In this document: positions 1 through 6,903 of the stretch, in pieces
How the letters are laid out: each line of letters opens with the position of its first letter
Position numbering within the stretch: position 1 is the first letter of the stretch
Assembly: GCA_009602725.1 (NCBI GenBank)
Contig: WELB01000034.1
Location: 28,259 to 38,520 of the forward strand
Direction of reading: 5' to 3'
Length of the DNA: 10,262 bases
DNA from: Spirogloea muscicola
Taxonomy: Eukaryota; Streptophyta; Zygnematophyceae; Spirogloeales; Spirogloeaceae
The notes under the pieces: generated by a model
Told to the model about the DNA's origin: nothing
What the model saw: the letters and a program-made list of their open reading frames with translations, nothing else
Databases searched by the model: none
Translations under genes and position numbers: made by a program

Positions 1-301
1 CCTTCGTCCGGAAGCTGTCGGTGAGGACAACGTCCATGAGGAGCCGCTTGCCACCTCCCAGGGGGACGCCGACCAGATCGACACGCCTCGTCCGAGGGAC
101 CCCATTGCGGAGGAGGATGGGCATCACCCCAGTGCTCTCCAACGCCACTTGATATCCCGCCTCCTTGACGATGCCATACATGGCGTCACGTAGGAGGTTG
201 TGGGAGCCCGTGCGCTCACTGCCTTTGGCACACCTGAGCATGTGGTCACCCATGAGCAATGCATCATGCTCAATAAGCCCACATTCACATTGGGTCACCC
301 A
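1..301 (-). pseudogene. Non-LTR retrotransposon ORF fragment: zinc-finger and nuclease-like C-terminal region
   Basis: The minus strand reads without a stop from about 535 to the left edge, and the part from 301 down looks like protein. It shows a metal-binding pattern C-x1-C-G-x11-H-x3-C ('CECG...DHMLRC'), followed by 'RTGSHNLLRDAMYGIVKEAGY' features: an arginine, a histidine-asparagine pair and a conserved leucine/aspartate/alanine-glycine stretch. It ends with 'RRVDLVGVPLGGG' and 'LLMDVV'. This order (CCHC-like finger, then a PD-(D/E)xK-like core) is what I know from the region after the reverse transcriptase in R2-like and related elements. VD stands where PD is usual, so the nuclease may be dead. 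No reverse transcriptase precedes it: upstream (above 301) the frame turns into low-complexity Pro/Arg sequence and repeat modules. The fragment is therefore probably 5'-truncated, as LINE insertions often are. The C-terminus lies beyond the window. The assignment rests on motif memory, not alignment. Confidence 0.6.
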
Positions 302-418
302 ATGGGCGGGGCAGCGCGGGCGCGGGGGAGCAGTGCGACGAGAGCCGTGGGCGTTGTGGCGGGAGGCGGGCCGGGCTCTTGTCGGGGCGCCTGTGCCAGT
401 CCCCGGCGCGAAGAGGAG

Positions 419-484
419 AAAGTGGCTTTCCGAAGGAGAAGAAGGGGCTCTCCCAATGGTCACCACTGGCGTGGTGACCATTGG
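419..484. repeat. Repeat-module fragment with a perfect 14-bp palindrome
   Basis: Positions 419-457 resemble the reverse complement of the module end seen elsewhere in the block (AAGTGGCTCTCCCAATG type). The stretch then runs into a perfect inverted repeat: CCAATGGTCACCAC at 453-466 and its exact reverse complement at 471-484, separated by the four bases TGGC. As DNA or RNA this would fold into a stable hairpin. It could be the tip of a foldback element or the remnant of two head-to-head copies. Confidence 0.6.
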
Positions 485-485
485 T

Positions 486-650
486 GGTCGACCGCTCCAA
501 CCCGGGGCTCTCGGCGGAGTGCCTCTTTTATTATATTATATTATGTAGCCTTGTTTAGTTTGCACTCGCCTCTGCTTGAACTGTGTATTGGCTTGAATTG
601 GCCTCCCTTTTCATTTCATGCGCCCCGCGCGCCTTTCTCTCTTTTTTCCC
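486..650. other. Unassigned spacer with an AT-rich run
   Basis: No coding region, repeat module or RNA gene is supported here. The only notable pattern is a TTA/TAT-rich run at about 527-545 that ends the minus-strand open frame of the retroelement fragment. Pyrimidine-rich sequence follows at 600-650. Confidence 0.4.
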
Positions 651-715
651 TGCAGCGAGCTACTCAGACCTGATGTTGCTCACTCGTGGGTACTGAGCTT
701 CCCTCTGCATCGTCT
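651..715 (+). repeat. Diverged third copy of the 200-bp direct repeat (start only)
   Basis: This stretch contains GCTCACTCGT, then TACTGAG, in the same order and spacing as the starts of the units at 1435-1633 and 1765-1949 (CTCACTCGTAACTACTGAG type). It is followed by a pyrimidine-rich linker and then by the hairpin module at 747-838. That is also the order inside the two clearer units. I read it as an older copy of the same composite unit; the similarity is partial. Confidence 0.4.
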
Positions 716-746
716 ATGTGTTCTGCAGTGTTTTGTAGTGGTCCTT

Positions 747-838
747 TTTCCGGCTCCTCTTTCTTTGGGTTTGGACATTGTCCAGGCTTCTTTGGGCTGG
801 CTTTGCCAGCCCCTCTACTCTATGGGCGCGCACTTCTT
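747..838 (+). repeat. Left arm of foldback element 1
   Basis: This arm matches the reverse complement of 1046-1130 over 85 bp (747-831), with about 10 mismatches by hand count, and the short inner end CACTTCTT (831-838) pairs with AAGAAGTG at 1020-1027. Its core is an internal hairpin, GGGCTGGC TTT GCCAGCCC, at 794-812. The arm also carries the palindrome GGACATTGTCC near 773. A third copy lies at 2093-2166 in the orientation of the right arm. The arms look like termini of a non-autonomous foldback or MITE-like element. I see no transposase. Confidence 0.8.
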
Positions 839-1019
839 CTCTGCCTTGCGGGATGGCCACGCTGCGGCGAAGGCCGCTCGCAGCAAGGCGGCCAAACACG
901 CGGACCACCCGGCTGCAGATGAGTTCGTCCCCCTGGCCGTGGACGTGCACGGGGCTCTCGGGTCCCAGTGGCTCGACCTGCTGGCCGGGCTTGCGCGGCG
1001 CGTTGTGTCCCGCAGAACG
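839..1019 (+). pseudogene. Retroelement ORF fragment: C-terminal tail, enclosed by foldback arms
   Basis: The plus frame starting at 846 reads as an alanine/lysine-rich helix (AAAKAARSKAAKHAD), then 'FVPLAVDVHGALGSQWLDLLAGLARR'. From memory this resembles the last region of many algal retroelement proteins: a basic helix, then a 'F.PLa.e.hG.lG' signature and a leucine-rich helix. In such proteins this region follows the nuclease-like core found at 1-301, here on the other strand. The frame continues into the right arm, where the sequence is repeat rather than protein. There is no start codon or upstream reverse transcriptase, so this is a protein fragment and not a working gene. The two fragments may be pieces of one element family or of one broken copy; this window cannot decide. 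Confidence 0.5.
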
Positions 1020-1130
1020 AAGAAGTGGCTCTCCCAGAGAGACGAGGGCGCCCATAGAGACGAGGAGCTGGCAAAGCCAGCCCAAAAATGAATGGACAAT
1101 GTCCAAAGCCAAAGAAAGTGGAGCCGGAAA
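1020..1130 (-). repeat. Right arm of foldback element 1
   Basis: This is the inverted partner of 747-838. It starts with AAGAAGTGGCTCTCCCA, the reverse complement of the module end also seen at 1944-1963, and it contains the hairpin core GCTGGCAAAGCCAGC at about 1068-1082. Conservation with the left arm is roughly 88 percent over 85 bp by eye, so the two arms have diverged since they formed. Confidence 0.8.
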
Positions 1131-1166
1131 GCTGCCCGCAGGCGCGGTGAGCCGGCTGACTTCAAC

Positions 1167-1310
1167 GCCGCTGGCTCGTGGGCTCAGGTATACTGTATGC
1201 GCTTGTCCGTCTCCCTTCAGCGGTCCGTGGCCCACGCCTTCTATTTTTGCATCTGCGTGCTGGCCGTGCTCTCGTTGCGGCCTCAGGCTTTCGGCAGGGG
1301 GATAGCTTCG
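1167..1310 (+). repeat. Plus-oriented copy of a large inverted repeat
   Basis: This copy aligns with the reverse complement of 2012-2243 once the 88-bp insert in that copy is removed. Shared landmarks in order are CAGGTATACTGTATGCGC (CAGGTGTACCGCATGCGC in the partner), then GTCTCCCTTCAGCGGTC, CTGCGTGC, and a GCCTCAGGCT-like end. It does not carry the insert and so shows the unoccupied site near 1221-1235. I do not recognise a protein in it on either strand. Confidence 0.7.
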
Positions 1311-1418
1311 TTTCTTTTTTGTGCTTGTTGTTCTTCGTACTTCCCCGGGCCCCTTCTCGTCCTTTCTTTTTTTTTATTGGGCTGGCTTTTTCCAGCCCCT
1401 ATCCTCAATGGGCGAGCC
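1305..1418 (+). repeat. Left arm of foldback element 2
   Basis: This 114-bp arm matches the reverse complement of 1637-1751 at roughly 90 percent or more. It includes the landmarks GTGCTTGTTGTTCTTCGTAC, CCCCTTCTCGTCCTTT, GGGCTGGCTTTTTCCAGCCC (1380-1399) and CCCCTATCCTCAATGGGCGA. The poly-pyrimidine run near 1362-1377 has no counterpart of the same composition in the other arm. Confidence 0.85.
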
Positions 1419-1434
1419 CTTTCTCTTCTCGATA

Positions 1435-1633
1435 GCTTTCCGGCAGCTAGTTTGTCGGATTGAGGCTCCTCACTCGTAACTACTGAGTGGTCCATCCTCC
1501 GCCGTTCTGATATAGCATCTTCAGGCCCCTTCGTAGCTGCTTAGCGCTTTTTAGGCCCCTCAGTCATTTTGCCCCTTCGAACCTTTGTCAATTCTTTACG
1601 GGCTGGCTTTTCACAGCCCTTGCCCCCATTGGG
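1435..1633 (+). repeat. Direct repeat unit copy 1, in the loop of foldback 2
   Basis: This unit of about 200 bp is repeated in the same orientation at 1765-1949. Shared landmarks in order are CCGGCAGCTAGT, GAGGCTCCTCACTCGTAACT, GGTCCATCCTCC, TCTTCAGGCCCC, GCCCCTTCGAACCTTTGTCA and GGGCTGGCTTTTCACAGCCC. The last segment is the hairpin module also found at 2364-2502. No protein is evident. Confidence 0.85.
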
Positions 1634-1636
1634 AAG

Positions 1637-1751
1637 GGCTCGCCCATTGAGGATAGGGGCTGGAGAAAGCCAGCCCAGAAAAGAATGAACAAAGGACGAG
1701 AAGGGGCCAGGGGAAGTACGAAGAACAACAAGCACAGAAAAGAAACGAAGC
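1637..1751 (-). repeat. Right arm of foldback element 2
   Basis: This is the inverted partner of 1305-1418, beginning GGCTCGCCCATTGAGGATAG and ending in AGAAACGAAGC. Its first bases overlap the end of the direct repeat unit, so module and arm are fused without a spacer. The close match to the left arm makes this the younger of the two foldback structures in the block. Confidence 0.85.
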
Positions 1752-1764
1752 AGCTACGAAGCTA

Positions 1765-1949
1765 GTTTACCGGCAGCTAGTCTGTCGGATGTGAGGCTCC
1801 TCACTCGTAACTACTAAGCGGTCCATCCTCCCCCGTTCTGCCATAGCCTCTTCAGGCCCCGCAGTCGCTGCTTAGCTCGTAGTTTGGCCCCTTCGAACCT
1901 TGTCAATTCTTTTCGGGCTGGCTTCTCACAGCCCTTGCCCTCATTGGGA
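1765..1949 (+). repeat. Direct repeat unit copy 2
   Basis: This is the second copy of the 1435-1633 unit, slightly shorter because the segment between TTCAGGCCCC and GCCCCTTCGAACC is reduced. It continues directly into GGGAGAGCCACTTCTTCG (about 1947-1964), the same terminal motif seen inverted at 1016-1034. That motif probably marks the module boundary. Confidence 0.85.
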
Positions 1950-2011
1950 GAGCCACTTCTTCGCTACGAAGCACTCAGTAACCCCTGCTAAGCAGCCTCA
2001 GGTCAGAGAGA

Positions 2012-2243
2012 CTGGAAGCGGGTCCCCTGGCCAGAGCCAGAGGCAGCAGCGAGGGCTCTGCCTGCACGCAGGTGCAGCGCGCGGGCCATAGAGAAGTGCG
2101 CGCCCATAGAGAAGAGGGGCTGGCAAAGCCAGCCCAAAAAAGAATGGACAATGTCCAAAGCCGAAGAGGGGCTGGCAAAGCCATAGACCTCTGCAGCGAG
2201 ACGGCCAAGCGCATGCGGTACACCTGCGCTAACGACCCTGCTG
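2012..2243 (-). repeat. Minus-oriented copy of the large inverted repeat, interrupted by an insert
   Basis: This is the inverted partner of 1167-1310. Reading on the minus strand, the match runs through CAGGTGTACCGCATGCGC and GTCTCGCTGCAGAGGTC, stops at the insert 2093-2180, and resumes with CCCGCGCGCTGCACCTGCGT and a GCCTCTGG-like end. The outer boundaries are approximate. Confidence 0.7.
2086..2187. mobile_element. 88-bp module insertion with a 7-bp flanking duplication
   Basis: The sequence CCATAGA occurs at 2086-2092 and again at 2181-2187. The 88 bp between them (2093-2180) is a copy of the foldback-1 arm, with the hairpin core GGGGCTGGCAAAGCCAGCCC and GGACAATGTCC. The related copy at 1167-1310 lacks this insert at the matching place. 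Insert, flanking duplication and an empty site are what a transposition event leaves. One caution is that the segment AGAGGGGCTGGCAAAGCC appears twice (near 2113 and 2165), so a template-switch origin is also possible. Confidence 0.6.
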
Positions 2244-2282
2244 CATGGGAGTCCACCGGCTCCCCATGGAAGCGGCGGGAGT

Positions 2283-2345
2283 GCCACTTCTCTCAATGGG
2301 GACAAGGGCCGTTTAAAGAAAGTGGCTCTCTCAGTGGGGCCGAAT
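2283..2345. repeat. Short inverted fragments of the module end
   Basis: GCCACTT at 2283-2289 is repeated inverted as AAGTGGC at 2320-2326. Each is embedded in sequence like the module ends elsewhere (CACTTCTCTCAATGGG and AAGTGGCTCTCTCAGTGG). This looks like two degraded head-to-head module ends. Nothing else is recognisable between 2244 and 2363. Confidence 0.4.
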
Positions 2346-2363
2346 TTCTGGCCCATTTGTAGA

Positions 2364-2502
2364 TTGGCCCCTTCGCCCCTTGTCAATCAATTTCGGGCTG
2401 GCTTATCACAGCCCTTGCCCTTGTTGGGAGAGCTACTTCCAATTGGGGCAAGGGCTGTGATAAGCCAGCCCGAAAAGAACTGACAAGGTTCGAAGGGGCC
2501 AA
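2364..2502. repeat. 139-bp hairpin: head-to-head module copies
   Basis: The arms 2364-2427 and 2439-2502 are reverse complements over 64 bp with about 9 mismatches, separated by 11 bases. Each arm is the end of the 200-bp unit (TTGGCCCCTTCG..., then CGGGCTGGCTTATCACAGCC). The central 25 bp of each arm around that motif are identical. The right arm ends against AAGGTGAGTT (about 2501-2510), a fortuitous or real splice-donor-like sequence. The hairpin ends 123 bp before the proposed start codon of the coiled-coil gene, so it lies in or next to that gene's promoter or leader. Confidence 0.85.
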
Positions 2503-2545
2503 GGTGAGTTTTGTCTACACATTTTGCGCCTTCTCCGCGGCGCCC

Positions 2546-2602
2546 ATGCAAGCCACGCCTGGCGGCGGCGGCGGCAGCGGCGGCCTTTCGCGGCGCTGCT
2601 GA
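2546..2602 (+). CDS. Possible upstream ORF in the leader of the coiled-coil gene
   Basis: An ATG at 2546 opens an 18-codon frame, closed by TGA at 2600-2602, that encodes a glycine-rich peptide from a GGC trinucleotide run (about 2560-2583). It ends 23 bases before the ATG at 2626 and is in a different frame. If the transcript starts upstream of 2546, this ORF would be met first by scanning ribosomes and could lower translation of the main gene. No transcription start is known, so this is only a candidate. The GGC run may simply be GC-rich leader sequence. Confidence 0.25.
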   Translation: MQATPGGGGGSGGLSRRC

Positions 2603-2625
2603 CTCGCCTCCCCGGCCACCCGGAG

Positions 2626-5600
2626 ATGAGCGCCGGCATGGGCTGGCAGCGGCCGCCTCCGAGCTTCACCGATGGCGCCCGTGACGCGGACCCTGGACGC
2701 GCGGCCCTGGAGCGGCGCATCGCTGCGCTTGAGAAAGGTCCTCCTGCTGGCACCCGGCCATGATGCTGCCTGCTTGCTTTGGTGGAAGTCGCCTGGGCAC
2801 CTAACCAAGCGTCTGCAATGTCTGCAGCTTCTTCCTTTGTTGTCTCGGCTACATGCTGGCAGAAGCGGCCTGGGGTCTCCAGTGGTCAGTAGAAGGAGGC
2901 CTGCCTTTGTGCATCGGCTTCACCAAGTCCGTCGAAGCAGATCTCAGCTGCCGAGGCTGACGCGCTTCAACAGGGCGGCATTGAGCAGACAGGAGCGACC
3001 TGCAGGCTGACGTTGAGGCGCTCTGCAAGCAGCAGTCCGGGACATCAGCCACCATCGATGTCATGGCTCGCATGCAAGCACGTCGGTACGTCAGAAGCCA
3101 GTTAGCTTGGCGGTGGCGGCGCGCGCGCCCCTCCTTTACGTGCTCTCCAGGGCGATGGCGGCTGCTGGGTGCGCTCGCAAGTACTTGTTTCAGCAAAAGG
3201 TGGATGCTCCAGTCATGGCCTTGCATGACCTTTTCTGCTTGGTGCCTGTACGTACTAGTGCTGCTGGACTGGAGCAGGAGCTTGCAAGCTGTCGCCAGAG
3301 CTTGGCTGCTCTGTCCAGGGAGCACGGGAAGCTACAGGCCGAGCTTGCGCAGGCTTATGCAGCGAAGGTTAGTCCTCACATCCACTGGGGAGGAGGCCCT
3401 AGATGACAAAGCTGTGCTTAAGTTTCCACGGTGGACCACATATCAAGCTCGAACAAGCAGAGAGAAGCTGACACTTGTCATAGCTGCGTCTGAGCTTGCT
3501 TGAATGCAATGGGAAGTGCGTGTGTTGTGTGCTCCTCCGCACTTGACCATACTTCTCCTGAGTCCATCATCTTTTCCACTCCAATGGAGACATTGTAGCA
3601 AGTAGCAGCGCAGCAGCCAGTAACCAGTCTTGCCTAGCTTGACATGTGCTCGCAGAGTGATTCGCATAAGCTGTTGCAAGCTGAAGTTGAGAAGGTGAGT
3701 CTCATTCTGGGCAGGAAACTCATTGGTGCACCGCATTTTGCACAGCGCTTTATTCGCAAAACCTACCTATCAGCACAAACTATTAATGTTTTGGACTCTA
3801 TCTGATGAGTGAAATAATCTGCCATCTACAGAGCTTGTTGATTATTTTGCAATTCTAGGCAATAGCAATGCATCTTTCAAGCTGCTGTCGTCCAAGAGAG
3901 TGGACCTGCATTCACTGCAGTGCTTGCTGACAGGGTAAGTCCAGGTTCAGAAAGTCGCAGTTGGTCATCTGACCACAGCTCGACATCATTCCCAGGTCAA
4001 GAAGATGGAGAAAGATGTGCAATTTTACCAGTCACAGACTGCCTCAGCGCTTGCTCGACGAGATGAAGCAATGCAGGAGGTATGTGTTTCCTGCATTCGG
4101 CACTAGCATGTAAAAGGGTTGCTAACACAAGGTCCTGCTTCTCTCCAGAGTCGTCAGCTCTTATGGACTTGCTAAGTTGAAGCAATGAGGCGCCTCCCTT
4201 TGCAGGTGGATGTCCTTCGAACTAGCCACACCAACTTCTTGAAGGAGAGGGAGATGTTTCTTGCCAGGTTCAGGCTGCACGCCTCTGTGGTCCATGTTTC
4301 GTTACTACGTTGGCAACTGTGACCTTGTGATGTCTGCCACTTGTGACCCAAGAACAGGCTGCTTGTGCCTCTTCAGCTTTACGCATTAGACAACCTCTGT
4401 TAACCTTGGGGCAGGGTAGACGAACTTGAGGCTGAGAGCAGGCAAGGGGAGGAACACCATGAAGCTGAGCTTTCGAAACATCTGGCAATTTCAGTTGAGG
4501 ATGTCAATTACATGCAAAAAGTAACAGCTGGATCCCTTCTACTTCTTTGCTGCTTTGTGATCAAGTAATGGCTGGGATCGCCTGCCCAACTTGAGGGAAG
4601 CACTTCTTAGGATGTTGCAGTCTTGTTCACCTCACCTAATCTGGAAAGAAGAAAATTTGACCAGTATCTGGACTATTTACGTGTTTGTGTAACACCACTG
4701 ACAACACCTTTGGTACATAAGCATCCAGTATTATTCATCTTGGACTGGTGTCTACTGCTCCAATAGGTAGTAGAAGCAGCTTGGGATAATGCCATGATCG
4801 TGATGGAGAACGGATCAAAGGACTTGACCAGTGGACAGAAGGCAGCGCTGATGGTCCTGGATGAGAAGTTTCTGTTAAGTCTTGGCCAGGCTGCAAGACA
4901 GGACTCAATGCTTGTACGTGCGCTTTGTGATGTGCATTGTGATATGCATCTAAGCTACAAACTTGCTGCTTCTCTCTAGTTTTAAATAAACAATGTAGAA
5001 CAATGTAGAACATGCACAAACACTACTATGCCCCTTACTGGCCTGCCGCACAGGCGGAGACTCAAGTCGCTGTAGCCGAGGCTCAAGTCGCCAAGGCTGA
5101 TGCAGAGGCAGCTAGAGCTATCAGAGACTTGGTACAGGCAGAATTGATTCAGGTCAGGCCTAAACTTCGCCTACACTTAGCCTACACCTCTTTTCTCTTC
5201 CTGCCACCTGCCATTGCTCTTCACCTGTCCGCTGCGTCAGAACCTGATTCAATCGATCGTAAAGTGTTTGGAAGACTGCGCAGAGGTCTTACTCATATGG
5301 CGTTCCATTGAAGCTTTCTTCAATCACAGAGGAGTAGCTAATAAAACATTCTCTGTAACAGGGTAGTCTTCCGACCTACTGCATACCTGTTATTGATGTT
5401 CCAGTCACAACAGGACCTCAAATATTAAGCATCAAAAGTAGCTCAATGTTTCAGGAGCGGAAGACAAGGGTTGAATTGGATGGGAAGGCAAGCAAGGCGC
5501 ATCAAGCCCTACTCGATGTGCGCAAGGAGATGGCAAAGGCTTGCAAGAACCTGCGCAACCTGCAGGCTGAGCTCAAGGAGGAGGTGAGGTCGGGTGTGAG

Positions 5601-6903
5601 GGAAGAGAGGAGCGAGTCCCAGAGGCAGCTGGTCACATTCTTGGTCTTCCTGCAGAGGGTGGCAGAGGAGGAGAGGAGGGCCAGGGACGACTTTGACAGC
5701 CAGCTCGAGGAGCAGAGGGAGGCGTTTGTGAGGATGAAGGAGAATCTGACTGACAAGCTCACGGAGGCTCAGAAGCATGTTGAGAAGGAGAGAATATCAA
5801 GGGGCATAGCTGGTGATGTAAGGATCACCTTGACTTTTACACTCCGCCTCAGGTTCAGTGCACATCTATCACCTTCACGTGTTTGACCATGGTGCTTTGC
5901 GTGTGTAGGCAACAGCTTTCACAGAAGAATGGGAGGCGTTTGCTCAAGCCACGCAGGAGAAGGTTAAACCCCTCCATTGAGCTAATGCTCTGCTAAGCAG
6001 GATATGCATGAAGGAAGTTGACTAAGCTCTCACTAGTTGAGTGTTGGATGGCCACTAGCATAGGCTAGCGGCATGTATTCCTGAAGTTGGTAATGGATCC
6101 CACTGCTCTGAGGCGGCCACTGCTGCAAGCCATGGACAATGATGCCCAACATTGAGTGCTTTCCGGACTGCAGGTAGCTGCTCTGCTGCTGCTCTCGCAG
6201 CAGGAGGAGAGGCACAACCTGGAGGCGAACACGATTGCTGCCCTTGAGACGCAGACCCGTGATCTACGCCAGCAACTTAGTCAGGTTCATGAGTTTATGA
6301 TTACCTTTGGCCTAACTCTTGCTCGTGATCGAGAGGCTGCTCCAGTTATAGGCACCTTCATTGTGGCATGAGATTTGTCATGTACGGCTCGACACAGCGT
6401 CTGGTTACACATGCATCAAGCAGGTGACTGGCGAAAAAGTACAGGCTCTCATGGAAGTGGCACAACTGAAGCACGAGATGGACAAAGTCATGGATTACAA
6501 GAGGTCCTGCTCTTCTATGTCAGCCATTCCTTCTCCATATTAGTCAATCAATCAGGTCATAGTACATTTGTCCACTGACTACATTTTCAATCCCTAGTAG
6601 GATGCAACAGTATACTAGCAAGCATATTGTCTGACATAGCTGCACTTAGAGCTTCTCATGGAGCTGTCGCTCTATGTGATCAGGGAGGCCGACAGTAAGC
6701 GCTCCGCCTCAGACACCAGCGCCAGCGGAGGGATGCTTCCAGCGTCATGGTCTGTGTCCCCCTCAGGGGATGACCTGGGTGCCCAGTTCAAGGGGCCTCC
6801 CTCCTCCACGTACAGCGCCCCTAGGATGTTCAAGGGCTGGTTTCAGGGAACAGCAAGGTCCAGCCCTGAGGAGCCGCCGCAGCAGAGCAGCCCCTTCAAG
6901 TAG
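2626..6903 (+). CDS. Plant/algal-type coiled-coil protein, 17 exons, 574 residues
   Basis: My exon model is 2626-2737, 2989-3085, 3259-3367, 3656-3694, 3866-3934, 3996-4079, 4206-4267, 4415-4520, 4767-4913, 5054-5152, 5241-5285, 5455-5583, 5656-5817, 5909-5962, 6174-6284, 6424-6503 and 6684-6903. All 16 introns are GT-AG, phases match at every junction, and the 1725-nt total stays open to TAG at 6901-6903. The protein is rich in Glu, Lys, Gln, Ala and Leu with heptad-like patterns through most of residues 25-500, strongest at about 324-420. A Ser/Pro/Gly-rich tail follows (503-574). There is no signal peptide, membrane span or catalytic motif. Segments such as 'DLQADVEALC', 'AGLEQEL' and 'FYQSQTASALARRDEAM' recall, from memory, a land-plant coiled-coil family annotated as myosin-, USO1- or centrosomal-like, so a structural, tethering or cytoskeletal role is only a guess. 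Least certain are the start (ATG 2638 is an alternative), exons 4, 5 and 11, and the in-frame intron 5584-5655. Confidence 0.8.

Noticed and set aside
618-1735. Several open frames of 60-175 codons on both strands, such as 618-1091 plus and 714-1235 minus
   Set aside because: They run through inverted repeat arms, mirror one another on the two strands and change family when aligned. Only the 839-1019 segment has protein-like features.
400-2505. A CRISPR array or tandem satellite
   Set aside because: Repeats are long, imperfect and in both orientations, with irregular spacing and no unique spacers of constant length.
3368-3655. A 21-nt micro-exon near 3598-3618 within the long third intron
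   Set aside because: The splice sites are weak, and the neighbouring exons already join in phase 0 with a continuous coiled-coil pattern.
3851-3866. Acceptor TTCTAG at 3858 as the start of exon 5
   Set aside because: It would put the exon in a frame with a stop. The acceptor 7 bases later, at 3865, keeps phase 0 and a helix-like sequence.
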